A stretch of DNA of 64,000 nt from Micromussa lordhowensis (taxonomy: Eukaryota > Cnidaria > Anthozoa > Scleractinia > Lobophylliidae): positions 5,057,268 to 5,121,267 of the forward strand of contig OZ026603.1 of assembly GCA_964020085.1 (NCBI GenBank), written 5' to 3'. The number at the start of each line of letters is the position of its first letter. Position 1 is the stretch's first letter. This document shows positions 11,437 to 24,179 of this stretch, piece by piece. The notes beneath the pieces were generated by a model, which searched no databases, was not told where the DNA came from, and worked only from the letters and a program-made list of their open reading frames with translations. Made by a program: the position numbers and the translations under genes.

Positions 11437-12421
11437 GGGGGTCCCCTTGGCAAATTTGACATAGCTCGGCTTCACGGGCACTTTAAGAGGCGCGGTTTGC
11501 AGCAAAATGTTCTGCTAGGTTGGCACTTGAAGGAAATCCTAGTTAGGACATGATGGCGTTGGCGCCAGGGTGTCTTTTTTGGCCTTCTTTTTGCAGTAGT
11601 TTCCCCTGGTCCCAACTTTGCAGAATTTCAGAAAACGCGCGCTGGGGGTCTCCTTGGCAAATTTGACATAGCTCGGCTTCACGGGCACTTTAAGAGGCGC
11701 GGTTTGCAGCAAAATGTTCTGCTAGGTTGGCACTTCAAGCAAATCCTAGTTAGGACATGATGGCATTGGCGCTAGGGTGCTTTTTCTGGCCTTCTTTTTG
11801 CAGTAGTTTCCCCTGGTCCCAACTTTGCAGAACTTCAGAAAACGAGCGCTGGGGGTCCCCTTGGCAAATTTGACATAGCTCGGCTTCACGGGCACTTTAC
11901 AGAGGCGCGGTTTGCAGGAAAATGTTCTGCTAGGTTGGCACTTCAAGGAAATCTTAGTTAGGACATGATGGCATTGGCGCCAGGGTGTTTTTTTTGGCCT
12001 TCTTTTTGCAGTAGTTTCCCCTGGTCCCAACTTTGCAGAATTTCAGAAAACGCGCGCTAAGGGTCCCCTTGGCAAATTTGACATAGCTCGGCTTCACGGG
12101 CACTTTAAGAGGCGCGGTTTGCAGCAAAATGTTCTGCCAGGTTGGCACTTTAAGGAAATTTTAGTTAGGACATGATGGCATTGGCGCTAGGGTGCTTTTT
12201 CTGGCCTTCTTTTTGCAGTAGTTTCCCCTGGTCCCAACTTTGCAGAATTTCAGAAAACGCGCGCTGGGGGTCCCCTTGGCAAATTTGACATAGCTCGGCT
12301 TCACGGGCACTTTAAGAGGCGCGGTTTAGAGCAAAATGGTCTGCTAGGTTGGCACTTCAAGGAAATTCTAGTTAGGACATGATGGCGTTGGCGCCAGGGT
12401 GTTTTTTCTGGCCTTCTTTTT

Positions 12422-12608
12422 GCAGTAGTTTCCCCTGGTCCCAACTTTGCAGAATTTCAGAAAACGCGCGCTGGGGTCCCCTTGGCAAATTTGACATAGC
12501 TCGGCTTCAGGTTTGCAGCAAAATGTTCTGCTAGGTTGGCACTTCAAGGAAATTCTAGTTAAATCATGATGGCATTGGCGCCAGGGTGTTTTTTCTGGCC
12601 TTCTTTTT
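12422..12608. repeat. Shortened satellite unit with 19-bp deletion (copy 1)
   Basis: The unit is 187 bp. It lacks the 19 bases between cggcttca and ggtttgcag (junction at about 12,509) and one G of the G run. The preceding unit carries ggtttagagcaaaatggtctgc-type changes. The same pair of changes recurs at three other loci. Confidence 0.9.
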
Positions 12609-13831
12609 GCAGTAGTTTCCCCTGGTCCCAACTTTGCAGAATTTCAGAAAACGCGCGCTGGGGGTTTCCTTGGCAAATTTGACATAGCTCGGCTTCACGG
12701 GCACTTTAAGAGGCGCGGTTTCCAGCAAAATGTTCTGCTAGGTTGGCACTTTAAGGAAATTTTAGTTAAAACATGATGGCATTGGCGTTAGGGTGCTTTT
12801 TCTGGCCTTCTTTTTGCAGTAGTTTCCCCTGGTCCCAACTTTGCAGAATTTCAGAAAACGCGCGCTGGGGGTCCCCTTGGCAAATTTGACATAGCTCGGC
12901 TTCACGGGCACTTTAAGAGGCGCGGTTTGCAGGAAAATGTTCTGCTAGGTTGGCACTTCAAGGAAATCGTTGTTACGACATGGTGGCATTGGCGCCAGGG
13001 TGTTTTTTCTGGCCTTCTTTTTGCAGTAGTTTCCCCTGGTCCCAACTTTGCAGAATTTCAGAAAACGCGCGCTGGGGGTTCCCTTGGCAAATTTGACATA
13101 GCTCGGCTTCACGGGCACTTTAAGAGGCGCGGTTTCCAGCAAAATGTTCTGCTAGGATGGCACTTCAAGGAAATTCTTGTTAGCGAATGATGGCATTGGC
13201 GCTAGGGTGCTTTTTCTGGCCTTCTTTTTGCAGTAGTTTCCCCTGGTCCCAACTTTGCAGAATTTCAGAAAACGCGCGCTGGGGGTCCCCTTGGCAAATT
13301 TGACATAGCTCGGCTTCCCGGGCACTTTAAGAGGCGCGGTTTGCAGCAAAATGTTCTGCTAGGTTGGCACTTTAAGGAAATCCTTGTTAGGACATGGTGG
13401 CATTGGCGCCAGGGTGTTTTTTCTGGCCTTCTTTATGCAGTAGTTTCCCCTGGTCCCAACTTTGCAGAATTTCAGAAAACGCGCGCTGGGGGTCCCCTTG
13501 GCAAATTTGACATAGCTCGGCTTCACGGTCACTTTAAGAGGCGCGGTTTGCAGCAAAATGTTCTGCTAGGTTGGCACTTCAAGGAAATCTTAGTTAGGAC
13601 ATGATGGCATTGGCGCCAGGGTGTTTTTTCTGGCCTTGTTTTTGCAGTAGTTTCCCCTGGTCCCAACTTTGCAGAATTTCAGAAAACGCGCGCTGGGGGT
13701 CCCCTTGGCAAATTTGACATAGCTCGGCTTCACGGGCACTTTAAGAGGCGCGGTTTGCAGCAAAATGTTCTGCTAGGTTGGCACTTGAAGGAAATCCTAG
13801 TTAGGACATAATGGCATTGGCGCCAGGGTGT

Positions 13832-16732
13832 TTTTTCTGGCCTTCTTTTTGCAGTAGTTTCCCTTGGTCCCAACTTTGCAGAATTTCAGAAAACGCGCGC
13901 TGGGGGTCCCCTTGGCAAATTTGACATAGCTCGGCTTCACGGGCACTTTAAGAGGCGCGGTTTGCAGCAAAATGTTCTGCTAGGTTGGCACTTGAAGGAA
14001 ATCTTAGTTAGAACATGATGGCATTGGCGCCAGGGTGTTTTTTCTGGCCTTCTTTTTGGAGTAGTTTCCCCTGGTCCCAACTTTGCAGAATTTCAGAAAA
14101 CGCGCGCTGGGGGTCCCCTTGGCAAATTTGACATAGCTCGGCTTCACGGGCACTTTAAGAGGCGCGGTTTGCAGCAAAATGTTCTGCTAGGTTGGCACTT
14201 TAAGGAAATTGTAGTTTAAACATGATGGCATTGGCGCCAGAGTGTTTTTTCTGGCCTTCTTTTTTGCAGTAGTTTCCCCTGGTCCCAACTTTGCAGAATT
14301 TCAGAAAACGCGCGCGAGGGGTCCCCTTGGCAAATTTGACATAGCTCGGCTTCACGGGCACTTTAAGAGGCGCGGTTTGCAGCAAAATGTTCTGCTAGGT
14401 TGGCACTTGAAGGAAATCCTAGTTAGGACATAATGACATTGGCGCCAGGGTGTTTTTTCTGGCCTTCTTTTTGCAGTAGTTTCCCTTGGTCCCAACTTTG
14501 CAGAATTTCAGAAAACGCGCGCTGGGGGTCCCCTTGGCAAATTTGACATAGCTCGGCTTCACGGGCACTTTAAGAGGCGCGGTTTGCAGCAAAATGTTCT
14601 GCTAGGTTGGCACTTGAAGGAAATTTTAGTTAGAACATGATGGCATTGGCGCCAGGGTGTTTTTTCTGGCCTTCTTTTTGGAGTAGTTTCCCCTGGTCCC
14701 AACTTTGCAGAATTTCAGAAAACGCGCGCTGGGGGTCCCCTTGGCAAATTTGACATAGCTCGGCTTCACGGGCACTTTAAGAGGCGCGGTTTGCAGGAAA
14801 ATGTTTTGCTAGGTTGGCACTTTAAAGAAATCCTAGTTAGCACATGATGGCATTGGCGCCAGGGTGTTTTTTTCTGGCCTTCTTTTTGCAGTAGTTTCCC
14901 CTGGTCCCAACTTTGCAGAATTTCAGAAAACGCGCGCTGGTGGTCCCCTTGGCAAATTTGACATAGCTCGGCTTCACGGGCACTTTAAGAGGCGCGGTTT
15001 GCAGCAAAATGTTCTGCTAGGTTGGCACTTTAAGGAAATCGTAGTTAAAACATGATGGCATTGGCGTCAGGGTGTTTTTTTTGGCCTTCTTTCTGCAGTA
15101 GTTTCCCCTGGTCCCAACGTTGCAGAATTTCAGAAAACGCGCGCTGGGGGTCCCCTTGGCAAATTTGACATAGCTCGGCTTCAAGGGCACTTTAAGAGGC
15201 GTGGTTTGCAGCAAAATGTTTTGCTAGGTTCGCACTTCAAGGAAACCCTAGTTAGGACATGATGGCATTGGCGCCAGGGTGTTTTTTCTGGCCTTCTTTT
15301 TGCAGTAGTTTCCCCTGGTCCCAACTTTGCAGAATTTCAGAAAACGCGCGCTGGGGGTCCCCTCGGCAAATCTGACATAGCTCGGCTTCACGGGCACTTT
15401 AAGAGGCGCGATTTGCAGCAAAATGTTCTGCTAGGTTGGCACTTTAAGGAAATTCTAGTTAAAACATGATGGCATTGGCGCCAGGGTGTTTTTTCTGGCC
15501 TTCTTTTTGCAGTAGTTTCCCCTGGTCCCAACTTTGCAGAATTTCAGAAAACGCGCGCTGGGGGTCTCCTTGGCAAATTTGACATAGCTCGGCTTCACGG
15601 GCACTTTAAGAGGCGCGGTTTGCAGCAAAATGTTCTGCTCGGTAGGCACTTCAAGAAAATTTTAGTTAGGACATGATGGCATTGGCGCTAGGGTGCTTTT
15701 TCTGACCTACTTTTTGCAGTAGTTTCCCCTGGTCCCAACTTTGCAGAACTTCAGAAAACGCGCGCTGGGGGTCCCCTTGGCAAATTTGACATAGCTCGGC
15801 TTCACGGGCACTTTAAGAGGCGCGGTTTGCAGGAAAATGTTTTGCTAGGTTGGCACTTTAAAGAAATCCTAGTTAGCACATGATGGCATTGGCGCCAGGG
15901 TGTTTTTTTCTGGCCTTCTTTTTGCAGTAGTTTCCCCTGGTCCCAACTTTGCAGAATTTCAGAAAACGCGCGCTGGTGGTCCCCTTGGCAAATTTGACAT
16001 AGCTCGGCTTCACGGGCACTTTAAGAGGCGCGGTTTGCAGCAAAATGTTCTGCTAGGTTGGCACTTTAAGGAAATCGTAGTTAAAACATGATGGCATTGG
16101 CGTCAGGGTGTTTTTTTTGGCCTTCTTTCTGCAGTAGTTTCCCCTGGTCCCAACGTTGCAGAATTTCAGAAAACGCGCGCTGGGGGTCCCCTTGGCAAAT
16201 TTGACATAGCTCGGCTTCAAGGGCACTTTAAGAGGCGTGGTTTGCAGCAAAATGTTTTGCTAGGTTCGCACTTCAAGGAAACCCTAGTTAGGACATGATG
16301 GCATTGGCGCCAGGGTGTTTTTTCTGGCCTTCTTTTTGCAGTAGTTTCCCCTGGTCCCAACTTTGCAGAATTTCAGAAAACGCGCGCTGGGGGTCCCCTT
16401 GGCAAATTTGACATAGCTCGGCTTCACGGGCACTTTAAGAGGCGCGGTTTGCAGCAAAATGTTCTGCTAGGTTGGCACTTCAAGGAAATTTTAGTTAAAA
16501 TATGATGGCATTGGCGCCAGGGTGTTTTTTTTGGCCTTCTTTTTGCAGTAGTTTCCCCTGGTCCCAACTTTGCAGAATTTCAGAAAACGCGCGCTGGGGG
16601 TCTCCTTGGCAAATTTGACATAGCTCGGCTTCACGGGCACTTTAAGAGGCGCGGTTTGCAGCAAAATGTTCTGCTAGGTTGGTACTTCAAGCAAATCCTA
16701 GTAAGGACATGATGGCATTGGCGCTAGGGTGC
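13832..16732. repeat. 2,901-bp (14-unit) tandem duplication, copy 1
   Basis: This block matches 16,733-19,633 at a constant shift of 2,901 bp. Identity starts just after a T/C mismatch at 13,831 against 16,732. Shared rare variants include tttttggagtag, gtagtttaaacatg, acgcgcgcgaggggtcc, ctggtggtcc, ggttcgcacttc and ttaaaatatgatgg. I found no difference in the parts I compared. Within it, about 650 bp (14,714-15,362) repeat at a 1,036-bp shift (15,750-16,398). Confidence 0.92.
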
Positions 16733-19633
16733 TTTTTCTGGCCTTCTTTTTGCAGTAGTTTCCCTTGGTCCCAACTTTGCAGAATTTCAGAAAACGCGCG
16801 CTGGGGGTCCCCTTGGCAAATTTGACATAGCTCGGCTTCACGGGCACTTTAAGAGGCGCGGTTTGCAGCAAAATGTTCTGCTAGGTTGGCACTTGAAGGA
16901 AATCTTAGTTAGAACATGATGGCATTGGCGCCAGGGTGTTTTTTCTGGCCTTCTTTTTGGAGTAGTTTCCCCTGGTCCCAACTTTGCAGAATTTCAGAAA
17001 ACGCGCGCTGGGGGTCCCCTTGGCAAATTTGACATAGCTCGGCTTCACGGGCACTTTAAGAGGCGCGGTTTGCAGCAAAATGTTCTGCTAGGTTGGCACT
17101 TTAAGGAAATTGTAGTTTAAACATGATGGCATTGGCGCCAGAGTGTTTTTTCTGGCCTTCTTTTTTGCAGTAGTTTCCCCTGGTCCCAACTTTGCAGAAT
17201 TTCAGAAAACGCGCGCGAGGGGTCCCCTTGGCAAATTTGACATAGCTCGGCTTCACGGGCACTTTAAGAGGCGCGGTTTGCAGCAAAATGTTCTGCTAGG
17301 TTGGCACTTGAAGGAAATCCTAGTTAGGACATAATGACATTGGCGCCAGGGTGTTTTTTCTGGCCTTCTTTTTGCAGTAGTTTCCCTTGGTCCCAACTTT
17401 GCAGAATTTCAGAAAACGCGCGCTGGGGGTCCCCTTGGCAAATTTGACATAGCTCGGCTTCACGGGCACTTTAAGAGGCGCGGTTTGCAGCAAAATGTTC
17501 TGCTAGGTTGGCACTTGAAGGAAATTTTAGTTAGAACATGATGGCATTGGCGCCAGGGTGTTTTTTCTGGCCTTCTTTTTGGAGTAGTTTCCCCTGGTCC
17601 CAACTTTGCAGAATTTCAGAAAACGCGCGCTGGGGGTCCCCTTGGCAAATTTGACATAGCTCGGCTTCACGGGCACTTTAAGAGGCGCGGTTTGCAGGAA
17701 AATGTTTTGCTAGGTTGGCACTTTAAAGAAATCCTAGTTAGCACATGATGGCATTGGCGCCAGGGTGTTTTTTTCTGGCCTTCTTTTTGCAGTAGTTTCC
17801 CCTGGTCCCAACTTTGCAGAATTTCAGAAAACGCGCGCTGGTGGTCCCCTTGGCAAATTTGACATAGCTCGGCTTCACGGGCACTTTAAGAGGCGCGGTT
17901 TGCAGCAAAATGTTCTGCTAGGTTGGCACTTTAAGGAAATCGTAGTTAAAACATGATGGCATTGGCGTCAGGGTGTTTTTTTTGGCCTTCTTTCTGCAGT
18001 AGTTTCCCCTGGTCCCAACGTTGCAGAATTTCAGAAAACGCGCGCTGGGGGTCCCCTTGGCAAATTTGACATAGCTCGGCTTCAAGGGCACTTTAAGAGG
18101 CGTGGTTTGCAGCAAAATGTTTTGCTAGGTTCGCACTTCAAGGAAACCCTAGTTAGGACATGATGGCATTGGCGCCAGGGTGTTTTTTCTGGCCTTCTTT
18201 TTGCAGTAGTTTCCCCTGGTCCCAACTTTGCAGAATTTCAGAAAACGCGCGCTGGGGGTCCCCTCGGCAAATCTGACATAGCTCGGCTTCACGGGCACTT
18301 TAAGAGGCGCGATTTGCAGCAAAATGTTCTGCTAGGTTGGCACTTTAAGGAAATTCTAGTTAAAACATGATGGCATTGGCGCCAGGGTGTTTTTTCTGGC
18401 CTTCTTTTTGCAGTAGTTTCCCCTGGTCCCAACTTTGCAGAATTTCAGAAAACGCGCGCTGGGGGTCTCCTTGGCAAATTTGACATAGCTCGGCTTCACG
18501 GGCACTTTAAGAGGCGCGGTTTGCAGCAAAATGTTCTGCTCGGTAGGCACTTCAAGAAAATTTTAGTTAGGACATGATGGCATTGGCGCTAGGGTGCTTT
18601 TTCTGACCTACTTTTTGCAGTAGTTTCCCCTGGTCCCAACTTTGCAGAACTTCAGAAAACGCGCGCTGGGGGTCCCCTTGGCAAATTTGACATAGCTCGG
18701 CTTCACGGGCACTTTAAGAGGCGCGGTTTGCAGGAAAATGTTTTGCTAGGTTGGCACTTTAAAGAAATCCTAGTTAGCACATGATGGCATTGGCGCCAGG
18801 GTGTTTTTTTCTGGCCTTCTTTTTGCAGTAGTTTCCCCTGGTCCCAACTTTGCAGAATTTCAGAAAACGCGCGCTGGTGGTCCCCTTGGCAAATTTGACA
18901 TAGCTCGGCTTCACGGGCACTTTAAGAGGCGCGGTTTGCAGCAAAATGTTCTGCTAGGTTGGCACTTTAAGGAAATCGTAGTTAAAACATGATGGCATTG
19001 GCGTCAGGGTGTTTTTTTTGGCCTTCTTTCTGCAGTAGTTTCCCCTGGTCCCAACGTTGCAGAATTTCAGAAAACGCGCGCTGGGGGTCCCCTTGGCAAA
19101 TTTGACATAGCTCGGCTTCAAGGGCACTTTAAGAGGCGTGGTTTGCAGCAAAATGTTTTGCTAGGTTCGCACTTCAAGGAAACCCTAGTTAGGACATGAT
19201 GGCATTGGCGCCAGGGTGTTTTTTCTGGCCTTCTTTTTGCAGTAGTTTCCCCTGGTCCCAACTTTGCAGAATTTCAGAAAACGCGCGCTGGGGGTCCCCT
19301 TGGCAAATTTGACATAGCTCGGCTTCACGGGCACTTTAAGAGGCGCGGTTTGCAGCAAAATGTTCTGCTAGGTTGGCACTTCAAGGAAATTTTAGTTAAA
19401 ATATGATGGCATTGGCGCCAGGGTGTTTTTTTTGGCCTTCTTTTTGCAGTAGTTTCCCCTGGTCCCAACTTTGCAGAATTTCAGAAAACGCGCGCTGGGG
19501 GTCTCCTTGGCAAATTTGACATAGCTCGGCTTCACGGGCACTTTAAGAGGCGCGGTTTGCAGCAAAATGTTCTGCTAGGTTGGTACTTCAAGCAAATCCT
19601 AGTAAGGACATGATGGCATTGGCGCTAGGGTGC
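16733..19633. repeat. 2,901-bp (14-unit) tandem duplication, copy 2
   Basis: This is the second copy of 13,832-16,732. The two adjoin directly. Sequence after 19,633 keeps matching the copy start until a cccct/ccctt difference near 19,655, as expected for unequal exchange within satellite homology. The nested 1,036-bp-spaced block is present here too, at about 17,615 and 18,651. Confidence 0.92.
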
Positions 19634-20274
19634 TTTTTCTGGCCTTCTTTTTGCAGTAGTTTCCCCTGGTCCCAACTTTGCAGAACTTCAGAAAACGCGC
19701 GCTGGGGGTCTTCTTGGCAAATTTGACATAGCTCGGCTTCACGGGCACTTTACAGAGGCGCAGTTTGCAGGAAAATGTTCTGCTAGGTTGGCACTTCAAG
19801 GAAATCCTAGTTAGGACATGATGGCATTGGCGCCAGGGTGTTTTTTCTGGCCTTCTTTTTGCAGTAGTTTCCCCTGGTCCCAACTTTGCAGAATTTCAGA
19901 AAACGTGCGCTAAGGGTCCCCTTGGCAAATTTGACATAGCTCGGCTTCACGGGCACTTTAAGAGGCGCGGTTTGCAGCAAAATGTTCTGCTAGGTTGGCA
20001 CTTTAGGGAAATTTTAGTTAGGACATCATGGCATTGGCGCTAGGGTGCTTTTTCTGGCCTTCTTTTTGCAGTAGTTTCCCCTGGTCCCAACTTTGCAGAA
20101 TTTCAGAAAACGCGCGCTGGGGGTCCCCTTGGCAAATTTGACATAGCTCGGCTTCACGGGACCTTTAAGAGGCGCGGTTTAAAGCAAAATGGTCTGCTAG
20201 GTTGGCACTTCAAGGAAATTCTAGTTAGGACATGATGGCGTTGGCGCCAGGGTGTTTTTTCTGGCCTTCTTTTT

Positions 20275-20462
20275 GAAGTAGTTTCCCCTGGTCCCAACTT
20301 TGCAGAATTTCAGAAAACGCGGGCTGAGGGTCCCCTTGGCAAATTTGACATAGCTCGGCTTCAGGTTTGCAGCAAAATGTTCTGCTAGGTTGGCACTTCA
20401 AGGAAATTCTAGTTAAAACATGATGGCATTGGCGCCAGGGTGTTTTTTCTGGCCTACTTTTT
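20275..20462. repeat. Shortened satellite unit with 19-bp deletion (copy 2)
   Basis: The unit is 188 bp with the junction cggcttcaggtttgc at about 20,363. It starts gaagtag instead of gcagtag. It follows a unit with ggtttaaagc and aaaatggtctgc, close to the pattern before the other shortened units. Confidence 0.9.
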
Positions 20463-23400
20463 GCAGTAGTTTCCCCTGGTCCCAACTTTGCAGAATTTCA
20501 GAAAACGCGCGCTGGGGGTCTCCTTGGCAAATTTGACATAGCTCGGCTTCACGGTCACTTTAAGAGGCGCGGTTTGCAACAAAATGTTCTGCTAAGTTAG
20601 CACTTCAAGGAAATTTTAGTTAAAAGATGATGGCATTTGCGTTAGGGTGCTTTTTCTGGCCTTCTTTTTGCAGTAGTTTCCCCTGGTCCCAACTTTGCAG
20701 AATTTCAGAAAACGCGCGCTGGGGGTCCCCTTGGCAAATTTGACATAGCTCGGCTTCACGGGCACTTTAAGAGGCGCGGTTTGCAGGAAAATGTTGTGCT
20801 AGGTTGGCACTTTAAGGAAATTCTAGTTAGGACATGATGGCATTGGCGCCAGGGTTTTTTTTTTGGCCTTCTTTTTGCAGAAGTTTCCCCTGGTCCCAAC
20901 TTTGCAGAATTTCAGAAAACGCGCGCTGGGGGTCCCCTTGGCAAATTTGACATAGCTCGGCTTCACGGGCACTTTAAGAGGCGCGGTTTGCAGCAAAATG
21001 TTCTGCTAGGTTGGCACTTGAAGGAAATCTTAGTTAGGACATGATGGCATTGGCGCCAGGGTGTTTTTTCTGGCCTTCTTTTTGCAGTAGTTTCCCTTGG
21101 TCCCAACTTTGCAGAATTTCAGAAAACGCGCGCTGGGGGTCCCCTTGGCAAATTTGACATACTTCGGCTTCACGGGCACTTGAAGAGGCGCGGTTTGCAG
21201 CAAAATGTTCTGCTAGGTTGGCACTTCAAGGAAATGCTAGTTAGGACATGATGGCATTGGCGCCAGGGTGTTTTTTCTGGCCTTCTTTTTGCAGTAGTTT
21301 CCCCTGGTCCCAACTTTGCAGAATTTCAGAAAACGCGCGCTGGGGGTCCCCTTGGCAAATTTGATATAGCTCGGCTTCACGGGCACTTTAAGAGGCGCGG
21401 TTTGCAGCAAAATGTTCTGCTAGGTTGGCACTTGAAGGAAATCTTAGTTAGAACATGATGGCATTGGCGCCAGGGTGTTTTTTCTGGCCTTCTTTTTGGA
21501 GTAGTTTCCCCTGGTCCCAACTTTGCAGAATTTCAGAAAACGCGCGCTGGGGGTCCCCTTGGCAAATTTGACATAGCTCGGCTTCACGGGCACTTTAAGA
21601 GGCGCGGTTTGCAGCAAAATGTTCTGCTAGGTTGGCACTTTAAGGAAATTTTAGTTAAAACATGATGGCATTGGCGCCAGGGTGTTTTTTCTGGCCTTCT
21701 TTTTGCAGTAGTTTCCCCTGGTCCCAACTTTGCAGAATTTCAGAAAACGCGCGCGAGGAGTCCCCTTGGCAAATTTGACATAGCTCGGCTTCACGGGCAC
21801 TTTAAGAGGCGCGGTTTGCAGCAAAATGTTCTGCTAGGTTGGCACTTGAAGTAAATCTTAGTTAGGACATGATGGCATTGGCGCCAGGGTGTTTTTTCTG
21901 GCCTTCTTTTTGCAGTAGTTTCCCCTGGTCCCAACTTTGCAGAATTTCAGAAAACGCGCGCTGGGGGTCCCCTTGGCAAATTTGACATAGCTCGGCTTCA
22001 CGGGCACTTTAAGAGGCGCAGTTTGCAGCAAAATGTTCTGCTAGGTTGGCACTTCAAGGAAACCCTAGTTAGGACATGATGGCATTGGCGCCAGGGTGCT
22101 TTTTCTGGCCTTCTTTTTGCAGTAGTTTCCCCTGGTCCCAACTTTGCAGAATTTCAGAAAACGCGCGCTGGGGGTCCCCTTGGCAAATTTGACATAGCTC
22201 GGCTTCACGGGCACTTTAAGAGGCGCGGTTTGCAGCAAAATGTTCTGCTAGGTTGGCACTTGAAGGAAATTCTAGTTAGAACATGATGGCATTGGCGCCA
22301 AGGTGTTTTTTCTGGCCTTCTTTTTGCAGTAGTTTCCCCTGGTCCCAACTTTGCAGAATTTCAGATAACGCGCGCTGGGGGTCCCCTTGGCAAATTTGAC
22401 ATAGCTTGGCTTCACGGGCACTTTAAGAGGCGCGGTTTGCAGCAAAATGGTTTGCTAGGTTGGCACTTCAAGGAAATCCTAGTTAGGACATGATGGCATT
22501 GGTGCCAGGGTGTTTTTTCTGGTCTTCTTTTTGCAGTAGTTTCCCCTGGTCCCAACTTTGCAGAATTTCAGAAAACGCGCGCTGGGGGTCCCCTCGGCAA
22601 ATCTGACATAGCTCGGCTTCACGGGCACTTTAAGAGGCGCGATTTGCAGCAAAATGTTCTGCTAGGTTGGCACTTTAAGGAAATTCTAGTTAAAACATGA
22701 TGGCATTGGCGCCAGGGTGTTTTTTCTGGCCTTCTTTTTGCAGTAGTTTCCCCTGGTCCCAACTTTGCAGAATTTCAGAAAACGCGCGCTGAGGGTCTCC
22801 TTGGCAAATTTGACATAGCTCGGCTTCACGGGCACTTTAAGAGGCGCGGTTTGCAGCAAAATGTTCTGCTTGGTTGGCACTTTAAGAAAATTTTAGTTAG
22901 GACATGATGGCATTGGCGCTAGGGTGCTTTTTCTGACCTTCTTTTTGCAGTAGTTTTCCCTGGTCCCAACTTTGCAGAACTTCAGAAAACGCGCGCTGGG
23001 GGTCCCCTTGGCAAATTTGACATAGCTCGGCTTCACGGGCACTTTAAGAGGCGCGGTTTGCAGGTAAATGTTTTGCTAGGTTGGCACTTCAAAGAAATCC
23101 TAGTTAGCACATGATGGCATTGGCGCCAGGGTGTTTTTTCTGGCCTTCTTTTTGCAGTAGTTTCCCCTGGTCCCAACTTTGCAGAATTTCAGAAAACGCG
23201 CGCTGGTGGTCCCCTTGGCAAATTTGACATAGCTCGGCTTCACGGGCACTTTAAGAGGCGCGGTTTGCAGCAAAATGTTCTGCTAGGTTGGCACTTTAAG
23301 GAAATCGTAGACAAAACATGATGGCATTGGCGTCAGGGTAATTTTTTTGGCCTTCTTTCTGCAGTAGTTTCCCCTGGTCCCAACGTTGCAGAATTTCAGA

Positions 23401-23991
23401 AAACGCGCGCTGGGGGTCCCCTTGGCAAATTTGACATAGCTCGGCTTCAAGGGCACTTTAAGAGGCGTGGTTTGCAGCAAAATGTTTTGCTAGGATGGCA
23501 CTTTAAGGAAACCCTAGTTAGGACATGATGGCATTAGCGCCAGGGTGCTTTTTCTGGCCTTCTTTTTGCAGTAGTTTCCCCTGGTCCCAACTTTGCAGAA
23601 TTTCAGAAAACGCGCGCTGGGGGTCCCCTTGGCAAATTTGACATAGCTCTGCTTCACGGGCACTTTAAGAGGCGCGGTTTGCAGCAAAATGTTCTGCTAG
23701 GTTGGCACTTGAAGGAAATCCTAGTTAGAACATGATGGCATTGGCGCCAGGGTGTTTTTTTTGGCCTTCTTTTTGCAGTAGTTTCCCCTGGTCCCAACTT
23801 TGCAGAATTTCAGAAAACGCGCGCTGGGGGTCCCCTTGGCAAATTTGACATAGCTCGGCTTCACGGGCACTTTAAGAGGCGCGGTTTAGAGCAAAATGGT
23901 CTGCTAGGTTGGCACTTCAAGGAAATTCTAGTTAGGACATGATGGCGTTGGCGCCAGGGTGTTTTTTCTGGCCTTCTTTTTGCAGTAGTCT

Positions 23992-24179
23992 CCCCTGGTC
24001 CCAACTTTGCAGAATTTCAGAAAACGCACGCTGGGGGTCCCCTTGGCAAATTTGACATAGCTCGGCTTCACGTTTGCAGCAAAATGTTCTGCTAGGTTGG
24101 CACTTCAAGGAAATTCTAGTTAAAACATGATGGCATTGGCGCCAGGGTGTTTTTTCTGGCCTTCTTTTTGCAGTAGTTT
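23992..24179. repeat. Shortened satellite unit with 19-bp deletion (copy 3)
   Basis: The unit is 188 bp. The junction reads cggcttcacgtttgc at about 24,071, so the same length is lost but one base at the join differs from the other copies. The preceding unit again carries ggtttagagc and aaaatggtctgc. Confidence 0.9.

Larger units (their letters stand above)
7081..13831. repeat. Mosaic satellite domain 2
   Basis: No single HOR period dominates. The region is built of modules that recur elsewhere. A cccttggtcc module (7,590-8,350) recurs near 13,800, 16,740 and 21,030. A caacgttgcag module with ctttctgcag (8,620-9,650) recurs at 15, 16, 18, 19, 23 and 25 kb. A deletion-bearing cassette (11,740-12,900) recurs near 19.6, 23.9 and 25.8 kb. 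A block at 12,780-13,600 resembles 3,700-4,470 of domain 1, including acatggtggc units at about 12,979 and 13,393. This suggests unequal exchange among distant parts of the array. Confidence 0.7.
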
